Below, one piece after another: positions 35,150 to 47,586 of a stretch of DNA of 64,000 bases. The stretch is taken from NCBI RefSeq assembly GCF_907164915.1, contig NC_061862.1, positions 124,868,641 to 124,932,640 on the forward strand, given 5' to 3'. Position 1 is the stretch's first letter; the number at the start of each line of letters is the position of its first letter. The notes beneath the pieces are model-generated. The model was not told the origin of the DNA, did not search any database, and saw nothing but the letters and a program-made list of their open reading frames with translations. Origin of the DNA: Impatiens glandulifera. Its lineage: Eukaryota > Streptophyta > Magnoliopsida > Ericales > Balsaminaceae. The position numbers were made by a program, and so were the translations under genes.

Positions 35150-36629
35150 ATGGGTATATTTATTTTATGTTTTTTAGTGATTATGAACACTAGGTTGGTT
35201 ATATTATAGTATAGCTAGGTTGTATTCTATAACTCCTGAATGAATGCGAATCAATACTATGTTATACTAGATTTTACCCATATTTTAGGTTGTCACTCAC
35301 TCACGCGTATTGTTTCTCACTCACGAGAAATACTCACTGAAGAGGAGTTTGTTGGTATGTTTCATGGAGATACAATGTGACAAGAATTGTCCACAAGTTT
35401 GTTTCAATGGACCTATTGGATAGGGGGATCCTATCCCATTAGATTCATTGAAGCAAACTTATGGAAAAGTTGTTGCATTGGATTTACTGAAACTCTACCA
35501 GCAAACTCCTCCTCGGTTATGGTTCACACCATCTTCCAAAAGAAACAACCGAAGTAATACTTGTAATGTTGTTGAACAATTTTCAATTGCAGCTCAAGTA
35601 CTTCTTTACTTTGATGGATAGTGGAAAACTACAAATGATGTTACTCATTTTTCTGCAAAGTCAAACAACGGTATGATTGTTCCCCAAAATTCTACTTATG
35701 CTCAATTAGTTGATCTAATTTATTCTACTACCGATGTTGACAAATCTAGATATGATTTATTGCTTCAAGCCAAGTATAATGCTCCTGGCATGAATGTAAA
35801 ATTTTCTTATATAACTGATATAAAAAAAGATGTGGATGTGGAGTTCTTTTTACATGAAGCAGTTTCAGTCCACAACCGCACTCCATTGTGTGTATCCTTA
35901 ATAGAGAAGTCACTACATCCAACAAATCTAACTCAAGAAAGTGTAGTGGTTCCAGAAATTGATGATCCTGACGTATTCCCGAACCAACGTGAGGTTTTCT
36001 TTGAAACTGAAAATGACATTGAAGATGAACCATGTTTGCGTCTGAATGAGGCAGATGATGATTGGGTTCCTATTACCCAACCTAGTAGTTCTAATTGAGT
36101 TCCTAGTACCAATCCAAGCAGTGCTTGGGTTCCTAGTACACATCCAAACAATGTTGTTGCTCGTACCCAACCAAGCTGCAGTGATTGGGTTGCTAGTAAC
36201 ATACCAACGTAGTGAAAATCGTATACATGATGCATTAACTTGCGAAATCGGATTGGAAGTCAGTTCATTGTTTGAGAATAAAAAAGAACTTCAACTAAGG
36301 TTACATAAATATGCGATGGCTAATTATTTTTAATTCAAAGTGGTGAAGTCAAAAAAAGAACTTTGGTGTGTGAAATGTTTGGATAAAAATTGCAAGTGGA
36401 GATTGCATGATGTGAAAGGGAAATCCTCGGAGATGTTTGAGATTTGTAAATTTGTAAAAGATCATACATGTTCAATTGTGACGAGGCAAGAGAATCAAAG
36501 ACAAGCACTAGCATGGGTTTTGGGGGAATGAATGAAGAGAAAGTACATGGACCATCACCATGACCACATGCCCAAGAAATTAATGGAAGACATACAAAGA
36601 ACTTATGGAATAAAGATGTCTTATCAACA
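35150..36629 (+). pseudogene. MULE-2 transposase, MuDR/CUMULE-type, catalytic domain deleted
   Basis: The first ATG is at 35150, followed by an intron. 35592-36098 encodes the N-terminal region typical of these transposases (LLYFDG, stop, WKTTNDVTHF; AQLVDLIYSTTDVDKSRYDL; EFFLHEAVSVHNRTPLCVSL). 36240-36530 is the MuDR DNA-binding domain (F-ENKKELQLRLHKYAM; ELWCVKCLDKNCKWRL with its Cys residues; KFVKDHTCSIV). Frame breaks occur near 36100 and 36330, and a stop lies at 36531. The text continues MEDIQRTYGIKMSYQQ and then runs directly into the convergent minus-strand gene at about 36630. The whole DDE and SWIM-finger half is gone. Confidence 0.82.
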
Positions 36630-38400
36630 AATCATGATCTTCATTTTTCTTCTCCTCCACAAGCCCATCATTGTCTTTCTCCCCATCCTATAAAAAAAGT
36701 CGTTAATTAGACCAAATGTAAGAAATGCACCAATTGCAAGAAATGCACGAAATGCAATAAATACATACCTCAATATCATCAATCAACAAATCTTGATCTT
36801 CATTTTTCTTTTCCTCCACAAGCCCATCATTGTCTTTCTCCCCATCCTACAAAAAAATAAAAAGTCTTTAACTAGACCAAATGCAAGAAATGCACCAAAT
36901 ACAAGAAATGTACCAAATGCAAGAAATGCACCAAATGCAATAAATACATACCTCAATAGTATCATCAATCAACAAATCCTCAATAAACACATCGTCATTT
37001 TTCTTCTCCTCCACAAGCCCATCATTGTCTTTATCCCCATCCTACAAAAAAACAAAAGTCTTTAATTAGACCATATAATAGAAATGCACCAAATGCAAGA
37101 AATGCACCAAATGCAAGAAATACCTCAAATTTATCATCATTCAACATATGCTCAATACACACATTCACCTTATCCAAATCTTTCTCATTCACCTCAAAAT
37201 ATTCCCCATCCTTGTCTTCCTCATTCACCTTCTTTTTCTCTGTTAAATCTTCCTAATTAAATCTTCTCCTTCTCTGTTCCTCCCCTAGTGTGGCTAATAA
37301 TATGCCAAACTCTTGTTGTAGTTGGTTTAACATCTCTTTAATGAGATTTATTTCAGTTCTCATTTCAGTTTTAAATTCATTTAGCTTGTTCGTAAGTTCA
37401 TCCAATCTACATTTATCATGGGGAGCTGTTGTTGTTGGAGTAGTGGGAGAGGATTCATCGTCTTTTCTACTCGTGGCGCTCTCGATAGAATAAGAGATGT
37501 TCGTGTTGGGGGTAGGGTTGCGGGTTCTTCTACTCGTGGAAGGTTTGGCTTTGGCAGGAGTACTTTGTCTTTTCTTCCTCATGTCAGGTTTATGAGGAAC
37601 TACATCTTTAATATCTCCAAATTTCCTCTTTCTGCAATCAAGATAAAAAAGACATCATAAACATTACCTCTTATATCTTCAAAGTCCTCCCCAACATATA
37701 AGATCTTCTCTTCTTCAGACAATTCCATTTTCTTGACAATCTTTCCTTGTAGGGCAGTGTGAAGATCAGAGGCGGTGCTCTTCCTCTTGGATTTGTACTG
37801 TATTATCCTCGGGCAGACAGACTCTTGCGTTTGAAGCATCGTTTTACTTGCAAGATTGGGGACAAACGTTTGGATAACCTCATAGGTCCACACTTGTAAG
37901 GCTAGTGCGAACCCATATACGGTATAAGAAACATCGACATCCTTGTCTTTGTTCTTCTTCCCCGTGACTTTCTTCTTCTCTAGATATAACAACCTGTAGC
38001 GATTAAGGTCTTTGGTCAAACCCTTTATGGTTTCTCTAAAGGACACCTTTTCCCATGGAAAATTGAGGAAGGTGTCGATGTCATCGACCATGCTGAGGAG
38101 TTTGATATTTATTATCCTCTTTGGGTAAAGGGCAAAGAGATAATGGGAAACTAGGTATATCAACCCCAATTTCCATGCATCTTCCCTATTAGAGCAGGAC
38201 ACGAATTTTGAATGAAGGTCTGATGTTCTAACAAGTTGATAACTTTTAAAATATTTAACAACCAAATGTGGAGATTCTTCAACTTGATTGAAAATCGTTT
38301 CCTCCGCAGGGAATCTCCCAAAATTGAGACCTGTGACCAATGAAAACTCCTTCATCCCGAAGCACATCTCTTCTCCATTCACAAGGAATTTCATCTCCAT
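36630..38400 (-). pseudogene. DUF1985-type accessory gene of MULE-2
   Basis: The minus strand is open from 38400 to about 37640 with MEMKFLVNGEEMCFGMKEFS at the start and FSLVTGLNFGRFP next: the F-x-VNG-x-E-x-CFG-x-x-E-F..(L/I)TGL-x-FG pattern of DUF1985, a domain of plant Ulp1-like proteins carried by MULEs. A Lys/Ser-rich part (37582-37253) ends in a coiled-coil-like helix (LNEFKTEMRTEINLIKEML). Then come short acidic exons repeated in tandem. How the 37640 and 37582 blocks splice is unclear, because the obvious donor/acceptor pair leaves a stop. No Ulp1 C48 protease domain is visible; it was probably removed by the deletion that fused this 3' end to the transposase. Role unknown. Confidence 0.72.
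36641..37140 (-). repeat. Tandemly duplicated exon-intron units
   Basis: A unit of one exon plus intron, about 145-220 bp, is present three times, with a related fourth exon. Each exon is bounded by TTTTGTAG and GTATGTAT and encodes a variant of DGEKDNDGLVEEKNEDQDLL. Introns consist of short AAATGCA-type repeats. The exon phase is preserved, so any copy number would still read through. Confidence 0.8.
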
Positions 38401-39170
38401 AGAATTTGAGCTGGACTACTGAGGAGAATTTGGTGTATAACCGTTCCTGAGAACCGTAGTAACGGGTACCCTTAGAATAAGAATCTGAATTGGGTTTGCT
38501 CTACCCTTTCAGTTAGATTCATTGAAGCAAACTTGGTAGAAATTTTTTCCATATTGGTTTTCCATGATACCCTCCCAGCAAACTCATGAATTATGGTGGA
38601 ATCCATCTACAAAACAAGGAACAACATGGGAGTAAGTAAATTCAGAAAATTATAATTACTTAAACTATTTCAAATAAGGTCTAAGTTGTCCAGTTTCATA
38701 CTGCACATCATACTACAACCAAAATCATGTTAAAACTAGTTGTCTTATTAGTTTTTAATAATCCAAAATCACTAATAGAATTAACCATTGAGAAATGCTT
38801 ACAAATTGACAGTTCTAAATACATTAACATGAAAAACATAATATAACAACTCAAGCAACATCAAAGAATACACGAAAATGTCATTTCTTAACAAGAACAT
38901 AACAAACGAGAAATTAATAAACGAGAAATGAATGAATAAACGAGAAATGATTGAATAAACGAGAAATGCATGAATACAAAATAAGAACACTGATATAATC
39001 CTCATCATATACCCTAAAAGCATATACACACATAAACGAAACCAAAACCTTAACCAAAACCTAAATATATCAATATCCATCAATATAAACGACCGAATAT
39101 ATATCGAAACCAAAACATAAACCTAAACCTAAACCTTAAGCCCTAAACTCACCTGAATATATCAAAGAGA

Positions 39171-39212
39171 CGGACGGACGACGGACGGACGGACGACGGA
39201 CGGACGACGAAC
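39171..39212. repeat. (GGAC)n-type microsatellite
   Basis: GGACGGACGACGGACGG-type run in the inner flank of the MULE-2 right end, upstream of the minus-strand gene. Confidence 0.85.
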
Positions 39213-39359
39213 GATGATGTTGAACGAGGTTGATCGATGATGTTGAACGAAGTTGGAATGGAAAGTCGGCAGTTGTAAAGACGAAGTTTTGGAAGTCGAG
39301 ATGGTAGAGAGTAGAAATGGATATTCGTGAATCGGGGTGGTTTGTTTTAAATTATGGCA

Positions 39360-39704
39360 AAAAAGTTATAATACGATGAAAGACGAGAAGTATCATTCAC
39401 GCGTTTCATCTAAAATGCGTGAGTTGATTAACGCGTTTTAGATTAAAATGCGTGAATGACACTTCTCGTAAATTGAAAAACGAGAAATGCCATTCACGCA
39501 TTTTCATCTAAAATGCGTTAATCAACTCACGCATTTTAGATGAAAAGCATGAATGGCATTTCTCTTTAAATGAGCGGAAACTCAGGCGCGCGAGGGATAT
39601 TTCATACTTTTAGTAGGGCAAAAAGGCCATTTTTGCCAACTTTATGAGGTGCAGGCCTTTTTTGGAATTTCCCCTGTTATGAGGGCCATTTCATCAAATT
39701 TCCC
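39360..39704. repeat. MULE-2 right TIR
   Basis: Inverted counterpart of 32735-33080, including both hairpins and the TATA-like element read on the minus strand (TATAACTTTTTT at about 39360-39372). Confidence 0.9.
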
Positions 39705-39712
39705 CTCTCGAG
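39705..39712. repeat. MULE-2 target-site duplication, right
   Basis: CTCTCGAG, identical to 32727-32734. Confidence 0.9.
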
Positions 39713-39789
39713 AGACTCGAGAATGGAGGTATGGACTATGGATAAAAATGGAGAGTCAAAAGATAGAGGTTTATTTATTTTTCTTTTGA

Positions 39790-39840
39790 TTTTTGGTCAA
39801 GCGTACACGTGCTCCTCTAGGTTGCTAGTTCGAGTCCCGT
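39790..39840 (+). other. tRNA-like pol III promoter motifs (possible SINE head)
   Basis: TGGTCAAGCG fits most of a plant A box and GTTCGAGTC (39828-39836) fits a B box, about 34 bp apart. The sequence between them does not fold as a tRNA that I can assign, and no poly(A)/T tail or target duplication is obvious. Confidence 0.35.
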
Positions 39841-41805
39841 TCACACACATTTTCCTTTCTTTTTTTCTTTCACGCGCAAGAGTTCCTTCCTCGACCGGTC
39901 GCTCACTTGTCTCCTTCATAAAAAAAAGCGGTCGCGACATCAACTTCATGGTCAAGTGTGAAGCAATTGGTTTTCCTCTTTATTTTTCTTGCAACAGAAC
40001 ATTACGTGACACTAGAAATTTTGAAATTTTCCACACGACTTCAAATCTAAAATCAAATATGTAGTTCAATTCTCAACAACATATGGAACTTGCTTGCATC
40101 ACTCTAGATCTATCAATCAACGTGGAAGGTTAACGTTGGGATGTGACTAAAAAGCTCAACTAATCGGAAAAATATTAATTATCAATTTAAGACACCAAAT
40201 TGAATTATAAGATTGTACGAATTTCTCTAATGTCACAATGAACTCAAACCGATCAACCTAAACTTATTTTAGACCCTTAATAAAAAAAATTCTGAAATCC
40301 AAGATTCTCATTTTTATTCAATTTTTTCAAATTATCATTAGAGCGATTATAGTTTACTACAATATTCCTTCCTAATCGATTACAAATTGATTTCAGTTTC
40401 CAAGAAATAAATGTCGTATTTCCTGTATATATTTCAGTTTTCAAGCATTATAAGTTGTATTTAAACATTAACCAAATATTATAAATGATTTTAATAATTT
40501 TTGTTATAATATTTTATTTTTTAAGCACTTTAGTAAATCACATTACAGGTGTATAAAACGGTTTACATGAAGGTATAATTCGTTTTATATGAAGGTGTAA
40601 ATCATTTTACATCTTCATGTAAATTGTTTTATATGACAATTTATTGTATATATTTCAGTTTTTAAGCATTATAAGTCGTATTTTCTATATATTTCAATTT
40701 TCAAGTATTATATGTCGTATTTAAACATTCTAAATAACTTATATATGAAAACATTCTGCAATTCATTCACTCAAAAGCAAATCAGTGTTGCGATTTACAT
40801 GATAACCTATTAACCTTGACATATGTTTCAAAAAGTTTAGTCAAATATATACCTTATCTACTTTTTAAATGATCTGCATGAAATGTTTTTACAAATCATT
40901 CACTTAAGAGGAAATCAATGATGCGATCTACATGAAAACTTCTACATTATCTATTTTAAATGAATACTACATAAATACAGTTTTAAATAAGTTACCTCTT
41001 AGTTTTATCTTTCGATTTTTTCATCGGTTTAGTAAATAGAACGATTTATTTTTGTGATTTATGATTATCAAATGAGAGATAAACGTAAAACTTCAAAAGA
41101 AATAATAAATAAAACGTAAAATTTGGAAAATTGTAATGATAAATAAAACTGAAAAACTTATCATTTTCACTTCAAAACCGTTTGATATCGAGGTGCTCCA
41201 AAAAGAAAAGAGACACGAACAAACAAAATAGAAGAATAATAAGACGAATGAGAGAGTAAACAGAAGAGAAGAAGAAACAAAGAGACGAGACTAATAGAGA
41301 GATAAACTATTTTTCATTGAGCGGGAAAACAATTTTTCGTTATTATTTTTTTTCTTTGACGTGGCATCCCATGTTGGATTTGCTGTCTTCGCTCCCTATG
41401 TAGTTGTTGTCTCTATCATTCCTCTAAAACAAATAATAAGAGAAAGTAATATTTTGTTCTCTGATTTTCGAAGACAAATATACCATTGCAAGAAATTGGA
41501 CAACAACGACATCTGTAGGTTTTTCTTGAGGAAATTCGAATTTGAATTGTATCTCATTTCAATTTGTCCATCCTCTCATATCTCATTTGCGTCAATACTA
41601 CAAAAAATATATATCAAAACTCCGATCGAAAGATGTGGTTGATAAAGCTAATTTTTCTTTAACCAAAGGGTTTTTACTTAAACACCTAAGAATACAAATC
41701 CCTTAGAATATTATCTTCCACTTTTCACCTTATAAAATATGCAGCTCTTTTTTGAATTGATTTCTTCATTTTATGCTTCTTCTTGCACACATTAGAAATG
41801 ATCTT
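39841..41805. other. Intergenic; short diverged repeats
   Basis: No gene seen. 40390-40740 contains three diverged copies of a unit TATATTTCAGTTTTCAAGCATTATAAGTCGTATTT, and 40550-40640 has imperfect inverted repeats of GTTTACATGAAGGTGTAAAT type. 41200-41340 is purine-rich. Confidence 0.45.
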
Positions 41806-41810
41806 CTTCT

Positions 41811-44800
41811 TGTTGAAAAAAGATCTAATCTAGACACACGATAAAAGAAGTGGTAAAGAATAATAAATAACACAAGATATAACGAGGTTCAGCCAACAAT
41901 GCCTACATCCTCGGGGAGTCGTCCATTCTATTGATTCTCTATGGAATAATGGTCCAAGTAACCCTAGGTTACAATGTCTCTATTTATAGGAGTACATCAG
42001 AAGCCAAAAGACTAAACTACTACTCCTAAGACCAATAAAGGCTTAAAGCCCAAATACAATATATAAACTATAATAAAATATGAGCCCAAAACCCAACAAT
42101 CTCCACCTTAAGCGAATACCGCACTTATTGAGAAGTGATGAATAAATTACAAATTCAACAATCTCCACCTTGACGAATTTCACGTCCCTTAGGAAATACA
42201 CGAGTCGTACCCATCAATCTCCACCATGACAAAAGTCAAGCCATAAAAAATAAGTGGGTTCAACACTTCAATCTTCACATTTGCTCGAGCCATTAATGAG
42301 ATAATTTTCTATACCTCTACTTCCACTCAAGAGCCCTTAGAAGAATAACAATCTCCACCATCATGTATAATACCAACAACTCTTCCCAATTAATTTTGGC
42401 AACTACCAATTAATTTTGGCAACTATACTATTTCAGCAACTATAGACATTCAACAACTCTTCACAATCTTTGTTCATACCCGTTGACATATGCGGAAACT
42501 AGAATTAACAATTCTTTATAATGTCAAAATAATCTTTACCTTTGTTTGCCACAAACTGAGTGTCTTATTTTTCAAGTCCAACAATCGACTGAAACCAAAA
42601 TACCAATTAGACCCAAGACGAACTTTCATCGTCTAATTTTTCAAAATCAAATATCTATCGAAAACTGAGGACACCCAAAATGAACTTCCATCGTCTACTT
42701 TCTCAAAATAAGATATCGATCGAAATTGAGAAGATCCAAGACAAACCTTTATCGTCTACTTCATAACAAATAAATTAGGTTATCACGACATCTTTTATTT
42801 TCTCAAGCTCAAGATCTCACAAAACATTTATCACCCATCTTGCCTTGAACGTTGCATACTCAACCAAATTGAACCTCATACTTCTCCTTAACCAAATTAG
42901 CTTACAATCTGCTAGTTTCTTGAATCAAAAAATGCTTAGCAATCCAAGAATATTATTTCAAGATTCACTATATCTCTTCAATTGTCTTCACCAATGTTTC
43001 AAATGATCATCTATAGTTTCTCCGAAAAAGTTGTGAATATCCTTCCATTTGAATTGATCAGACCTCTTATCTAGCCCTTTTTTCATGAATAGGAATCTCA
43101 TTCAAGGTCTCAATCATCTCATTCATCTAATATATGATCCACAATGTATAGACAATTAAGATAGAATAAAAGAAGTAATAAAATCATCACATTTGAATTA
43201 ACCGAGTCTCCCATCTAGCCTTTTTTTCATGACTAAGAATCCCACTCAAGGTTTTTTTATTTATCTTCTCACATTAGAAGATAATGCAATGATTTTTCTT
43301 GGTCGTTTGAGAGTTGCTCTCAAGATGTCTCAACCTCAACTTATAAGTGTCTTTCATTATTCTTCATCTTTCTCTTCCTGGTTTTCATTCATAATATGTG
43401 TTAACTGAAATTGTTTCAATCCTTAATCACCCGCCAACTCAATGCAATCCTGCAATTTGACCTGAAAGATTGCCCTGTCAACATGTCAACAATGTTATCA
43501 TCGGTAAACACCATTTTGATAACAACTTTTCATACTCGATCATGTTTTTTTCAAGTGTAAAGTACATAATCTCTCACCACAGTTTTCATCTTGATTAGCT
43601 CTTCCAATAAGATAAAAGGTCATAACCAAAAAGATACAAACTTTTTGGTCACAAATAAGTCAAATAAAACGAAAATGAGGCAGACACTTTAAGTCCCAGA
43701 AAAACAAATTTCAAGACGTCCAAACCTTGATCTGACCGTTGAAAATGTAGAGGAATGAGTTACCAACCCTCTCGACAAAATCTCAATGCAATCGAACTTC
43801 ATTTGAATCTCCAATCGTCAGTTTGATGAACCCTGCGCGGTTGTAGGAGAAAATCTACTGCTAGATTTTCTCTCTACCTCTCCTTTAATTTTGACTTCTT
43901 CAATAACCGTTTTTCAAAGAAAAATCTCTCCAAACTTATTTCAGCCAAAAATTTCTTCAAGTCAAAGCTCTCGAAATAGTAAAATAATGTCACTCATGTA
44001 TGCCAAGACAATAATCAGTTATAATTAAACCTCAAACTAATTTTCAACAAGCATGAAGATATATCGTTTGTTCTCCACATTCTTCTAGCCAAATCCTGCA
44101 TAGAAAAATTTAACAAACCATGTATATGATTAGTGAACCCTAAACTCATACCTTAAAAATTATCATTCTTGGTAGAACCCTTGAGGCATCAACATCCACT
44201 TGACAACTTCGCATCAGCACTTACCGGGATTGCCAATCAAAACCTACTTACAAGGTTTGATGAAAATCCAAATCCGGCCTTTATACACACATATCAAAAC
44301 CACACTCTTGCAAACAAACATTAAAGCCACCCGCTATAAATATAAAACCCTTTACATGTTGCATCAATTGTCTTCCATAATCTGCAACATCGAATAAACA
44401 CTCCACCTTCTTTTTCAACTCCAATTTTCAATCTCTATATTGACGAATATCAAATCTCTTAGCAGATAAATTACAAATCTCCATCTTTGAGAAATTCAAG
44501 TCTAACAAGCCTCAATACAAATCCAAGATCAAAGCATACAAAGCTTTGAGAATTTGATTAAAATAAAACAAGGCTTTATTTGTGAAAATTGGAATCAAAT
44601 AGGTCTTAAACCTATTTTATGAAATCAAACGAGACTTAAATAAAAAGTCTTAGTTGTTGACCGCTTCAAAGATTCTTGGATCCTTCTCTTTATATATTAT
44701 ATTATATTATGATATAATATCTATCTATCTATATATATATATATATATTTAATTTCCAAATTAGAATAATTCAAAAAAATATAACTCATCTTCTTCATTA

Positions 44801-45440
44801 TGGTGTCGTAGTCTACACGACGATTTTTCGTCACCTACACCCATTGACGCCTTTGAGAAGAACAAAAGACCCATTGTCTTCTTCTCTCTTCTTCTCAAGA
44901 CATCGTCACCCAAAACTAAAAAATATTTTAACGACCATTGACATCTCCTTAGAAATTGAAGATTTCGACTCAAATCTTCACAACGGCTAAATCTTCTCCA
45001 ACCAATGTCATTTCTCCAATAGCCATCTTCAACAAAAGCACAAATATCCTACAACTTCTTCAATGGTGGTTAGGGTTTCCGTAATATCTTCAAAAATAGA
45101 TTAGGATAAATATTATCAAAACATGCTTTGATACTACTTGTTGAGAAAAGATCTAATCTAAACACACGATAAAATAAGATATAAAGATAAAGTGATAAAT
45201 AATAATAAAGAACACAAGATATAACGAGATTCGACCAACAATGCCTACATCCTCGGGGAGTCGACCATTCTATTGATTTTCCATGGAATAATGGTCCAAG
45301 TAACCCTAAGTTACAATGTCTCTATTTATAGGAGTACATCAAAAGCCAAAAGACTAAACTACTACTCTTAAGCCCAATAAAGACTTAAAGCCCAAATACA
45401 ATATATAAACTCTAATAAAATATGAGCCAAAAACCCAACA
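41811..45440 (-). mobile_element. Non-autonomous Copia-type LTR retrotransposon (3630 bp)
   Basis: LTRs 41811-42098 and 45139-45440 begin TGTTGA and end CCCAACA, with 5-bp target duplications CTTCT at 41806-41810 and 45441-45445. On the minus strand the primer-binding site next to the right LTR reads TAGTATCAAAGC (initiator-Met tRNA type), and the polypurine tract next to the left LTR reads AAGGTGGAGATTG. So transcription runs right to left. The 3.0-kb interior has no gag or pol that I can read. It begins (plus-strand left) with several diverged copies of CAATCTCCACCTTGACGAA, the polypurine-tract motif. The LTRs differ at many positions, so the insertion is old. Confidence 0.87.
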
Positions 45441-45445
45441 CTTCT

Positions 45446-45828
45446 TATAGATCTTTTGTTTCCTCACTTCTTTAATCTTTCAATGGTTTCGGTCCACAAT
45501 TTTACAAGATCGATGTCTTGAATTCTTTCTGATTGATGTTCATGTCATAATTACACGTATCTAGGAAAAAATTGTATCAATCTCAAGAGCTACTGTAGAA
45601 ATGTATCGCAACAATTCCAGGTTTTGTGTATGGTTGTGTGTTGTCCAGGTTGAAAAACAATTGGTTACCTTCAACTCCTTCCCGGTCAAAGTTTGGAAAA
45701 GGTATCGATTCTAATTCTACCATTTTATTTCTTTACTGGCAACGAAAAATAAAAGGTGGAAGGATAAAATTTGAGTTGGACATTTTTCCATAATGTACAC
45801 AAGAGTGAAAAGATGTCTCTGATACAAA
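45446..45828. other. Intergenic flank of two LTR elements
   Basis: No gene recognised. The sequence is of moderate composition, and its last bases (about 45816-45828) look like a minus-strand primer-binding site. Confidence 0.35.
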
Positions 45829-46330
45829 TGTTATGGTTCTGACCTATTAATAACGAGATAATGATAAAAGACATGGATGAGATCGAGAGACTTTCCAATA
45901 GAACATAATTTAAAAGTTTTAGAGAACTAAGTAGACAGAAAGACTACAACTAATATTCATTATCATTCATCTGTATTCATTCTTATGTTTATACTACTAT
46001 TACAATCAATCAACTATAATAATTAACCAAGTATTATATTAAGATCAATACTTATTGAGTATGAAGTGTTGGTCATCTTTAGTCCAGCATGCATGTAGTC
46101 CCATAATAATTGTATGAGCTTATGTTGTATCTAAGTGCCAAGAAGTGTCTATTTAAATATTTCCGAAAAGATTCATCCATCAAGTTTTGTAGCAACAATT
46201 GATGCAACACTTGATGAGTCTTAAAAGCTCCCATCACCAAGTATAATAATTGTATTGGGCCTTGATACAAATAACGATAGAATATGTAAATTGAAGTTTA
46301 TATTTGATGACTTTGAAGGAATAAGACTTC
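45829..46330 (-). mobile_element. Possible solo/partial Copia LTR
   Basis: The plus strand starts TGTTATGGTTCTGACC directly after text whose reverse complement is TTTGTATCAGAGAC, resembling a Met-tRNA primer-binding site adjoining the 3' end of a 5' LTR on the minus strand. No second LTR or right-hand end was found, so the extent is a guess. Confidence 0.3.
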
Positions 46331-47586
46331 TAAAAGAGCTAGTAAGTGGAATATTCAAGGGTTTGCTTGAATATGACATCATTAATTGTTTTCCAAATAT
46401 GCCAAAGGCCAATACAAAAGTAGATTAAATCCAAGTCTACCAAGAAGGAACTTGGGTTCCTCAAAAGATAGATTTAGAACTAGGAGTTGTGTAACAAATT
46501 GCTCCATACCAAACATCTTCCTGAATTGTTTCCCAGCAATATACTATCTTTGGAAATTGTATAGTAGGTTTGAAAATCAGTCTCAATTGGAACACATAAG
46601 ATATATATAACCAGAATTTAGCATTTATTTATCTTGCGATCTCATGTCACAATTTCAAATCATGAGAAGTTTCATTGTCATTGTTTTCAACTTCAACGGT
46701 ACTAACTTTGTCGGAATTTTCTGTCTACTTTTTCGTCTATAAAACCTCATTTTTTTTACCCAATTGGATGTTTTATTATTTTTATTTTACCAATTGAATT
46801 TCTAAGAGCTAGGGTTACCATTTATTTATAGGAAAATTCAAAAAAATCTATTTTTTTAAGATACAAAGTTATAGGTTTCTCAATAAATTAAATATGTATA
46901 AGATATAAGAATCATCTTAATAGGAGTTCTAGGTGAATGCTTCAAAAGAATACATTGATGAACAAGTCCAACTTATTGAAAAAATGAAAAGATTCAAAGA
47001 AAATTGTAAGGGGAGAGGAAAATTTACAAGCTTTATAACAATGGGACATATGCTCGAAAAAGACATGGTAGAGGAAGTTGTTTTCAATTGCTCGACCTCA
47101 CCAAAATTTTGTGTATTTGTTTTTGTAAGTCAACAATTGGTGTGGTTGTGAGTTTATCTTTTTGTTTTTAATAATCACAAGTGTAAGTATTTTAGATGTT
47201 TTAATGTTTTTGATTGATATTTGGATAAGTTTCTTTAGAGAACTATTTTTGATGAATTTTTATTAGTAATTTACAATTTTTGCGAATAAATGGATAATGA
47301 AATTAATATTATCCTTTAACAGAAAAAAAAAACTCTTTCTCTTCCAAACATGAGTTGCATGTTAGAAACAAAATTAATATATCAAAGGAACAAAAAAAAC
47401 ATGAAGTGTGTCATTAAGCTAATGATCATAATGGGGGCTATAGAGCCACATTTAACTTGTTAAATAATCTGTACTCAAAATACAGTTGAAACTAAATGGG
47501 TATAAATTATCATTGGCCCTTCCCTTAGGTTCAATAATACCTTACCTCTTTCATTTTTCCTTAATTAGATCTTATAGATGAAGTCC
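46331..47586. other. Downstream flank of the JAZ gene; unassigned ORF at 46933-47151
   Basis: A 72-codon plus-strand ORF (46933-47151; EYIDEQVQLIEKMKRFKENC..) is Lys/Glu-rich and unlike known families to my eye. It could be an exon remnant. Nothing else is supported. The 3' untranslated region of JAZ should lie in the last 200-300 bp. Confidence 0.35.

Larger units (their letters stand above)
32735..39704. mobile_element. MULE-2: 6970-bp Mutator-like element with BRCT cargo
   Basis: Terminal inverted repeats begin GGGAAATTTGATGAAATGGC and continue for about 350 bp (to about 33080 and from about 39360). A perfect 8-bp duplication, CTCTCGAG, flanks the element. The TIR sequence is unrelated to that of MULE-1. 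Content in order: BRCT gene (+), MuDR-type transposase (+) with its catalytic core deleted, DUF1985-type gene (-). The element is non-autonomous as it stands. Confidence 0.93.

Noticed and set aside
37253..38400. Exact splice model joining the 37640 and 37582 blocks
   Set aside because: The evident GTAATG/TTGCAG pair leaves an in-frame stop, and the alternative frame lacks a matching donor.
46933..47151. 72-codon ORF considered as a gene
   Set aside because: No family resemblance, no convincing promoter or splice context; kept only as a note in the flank entry.
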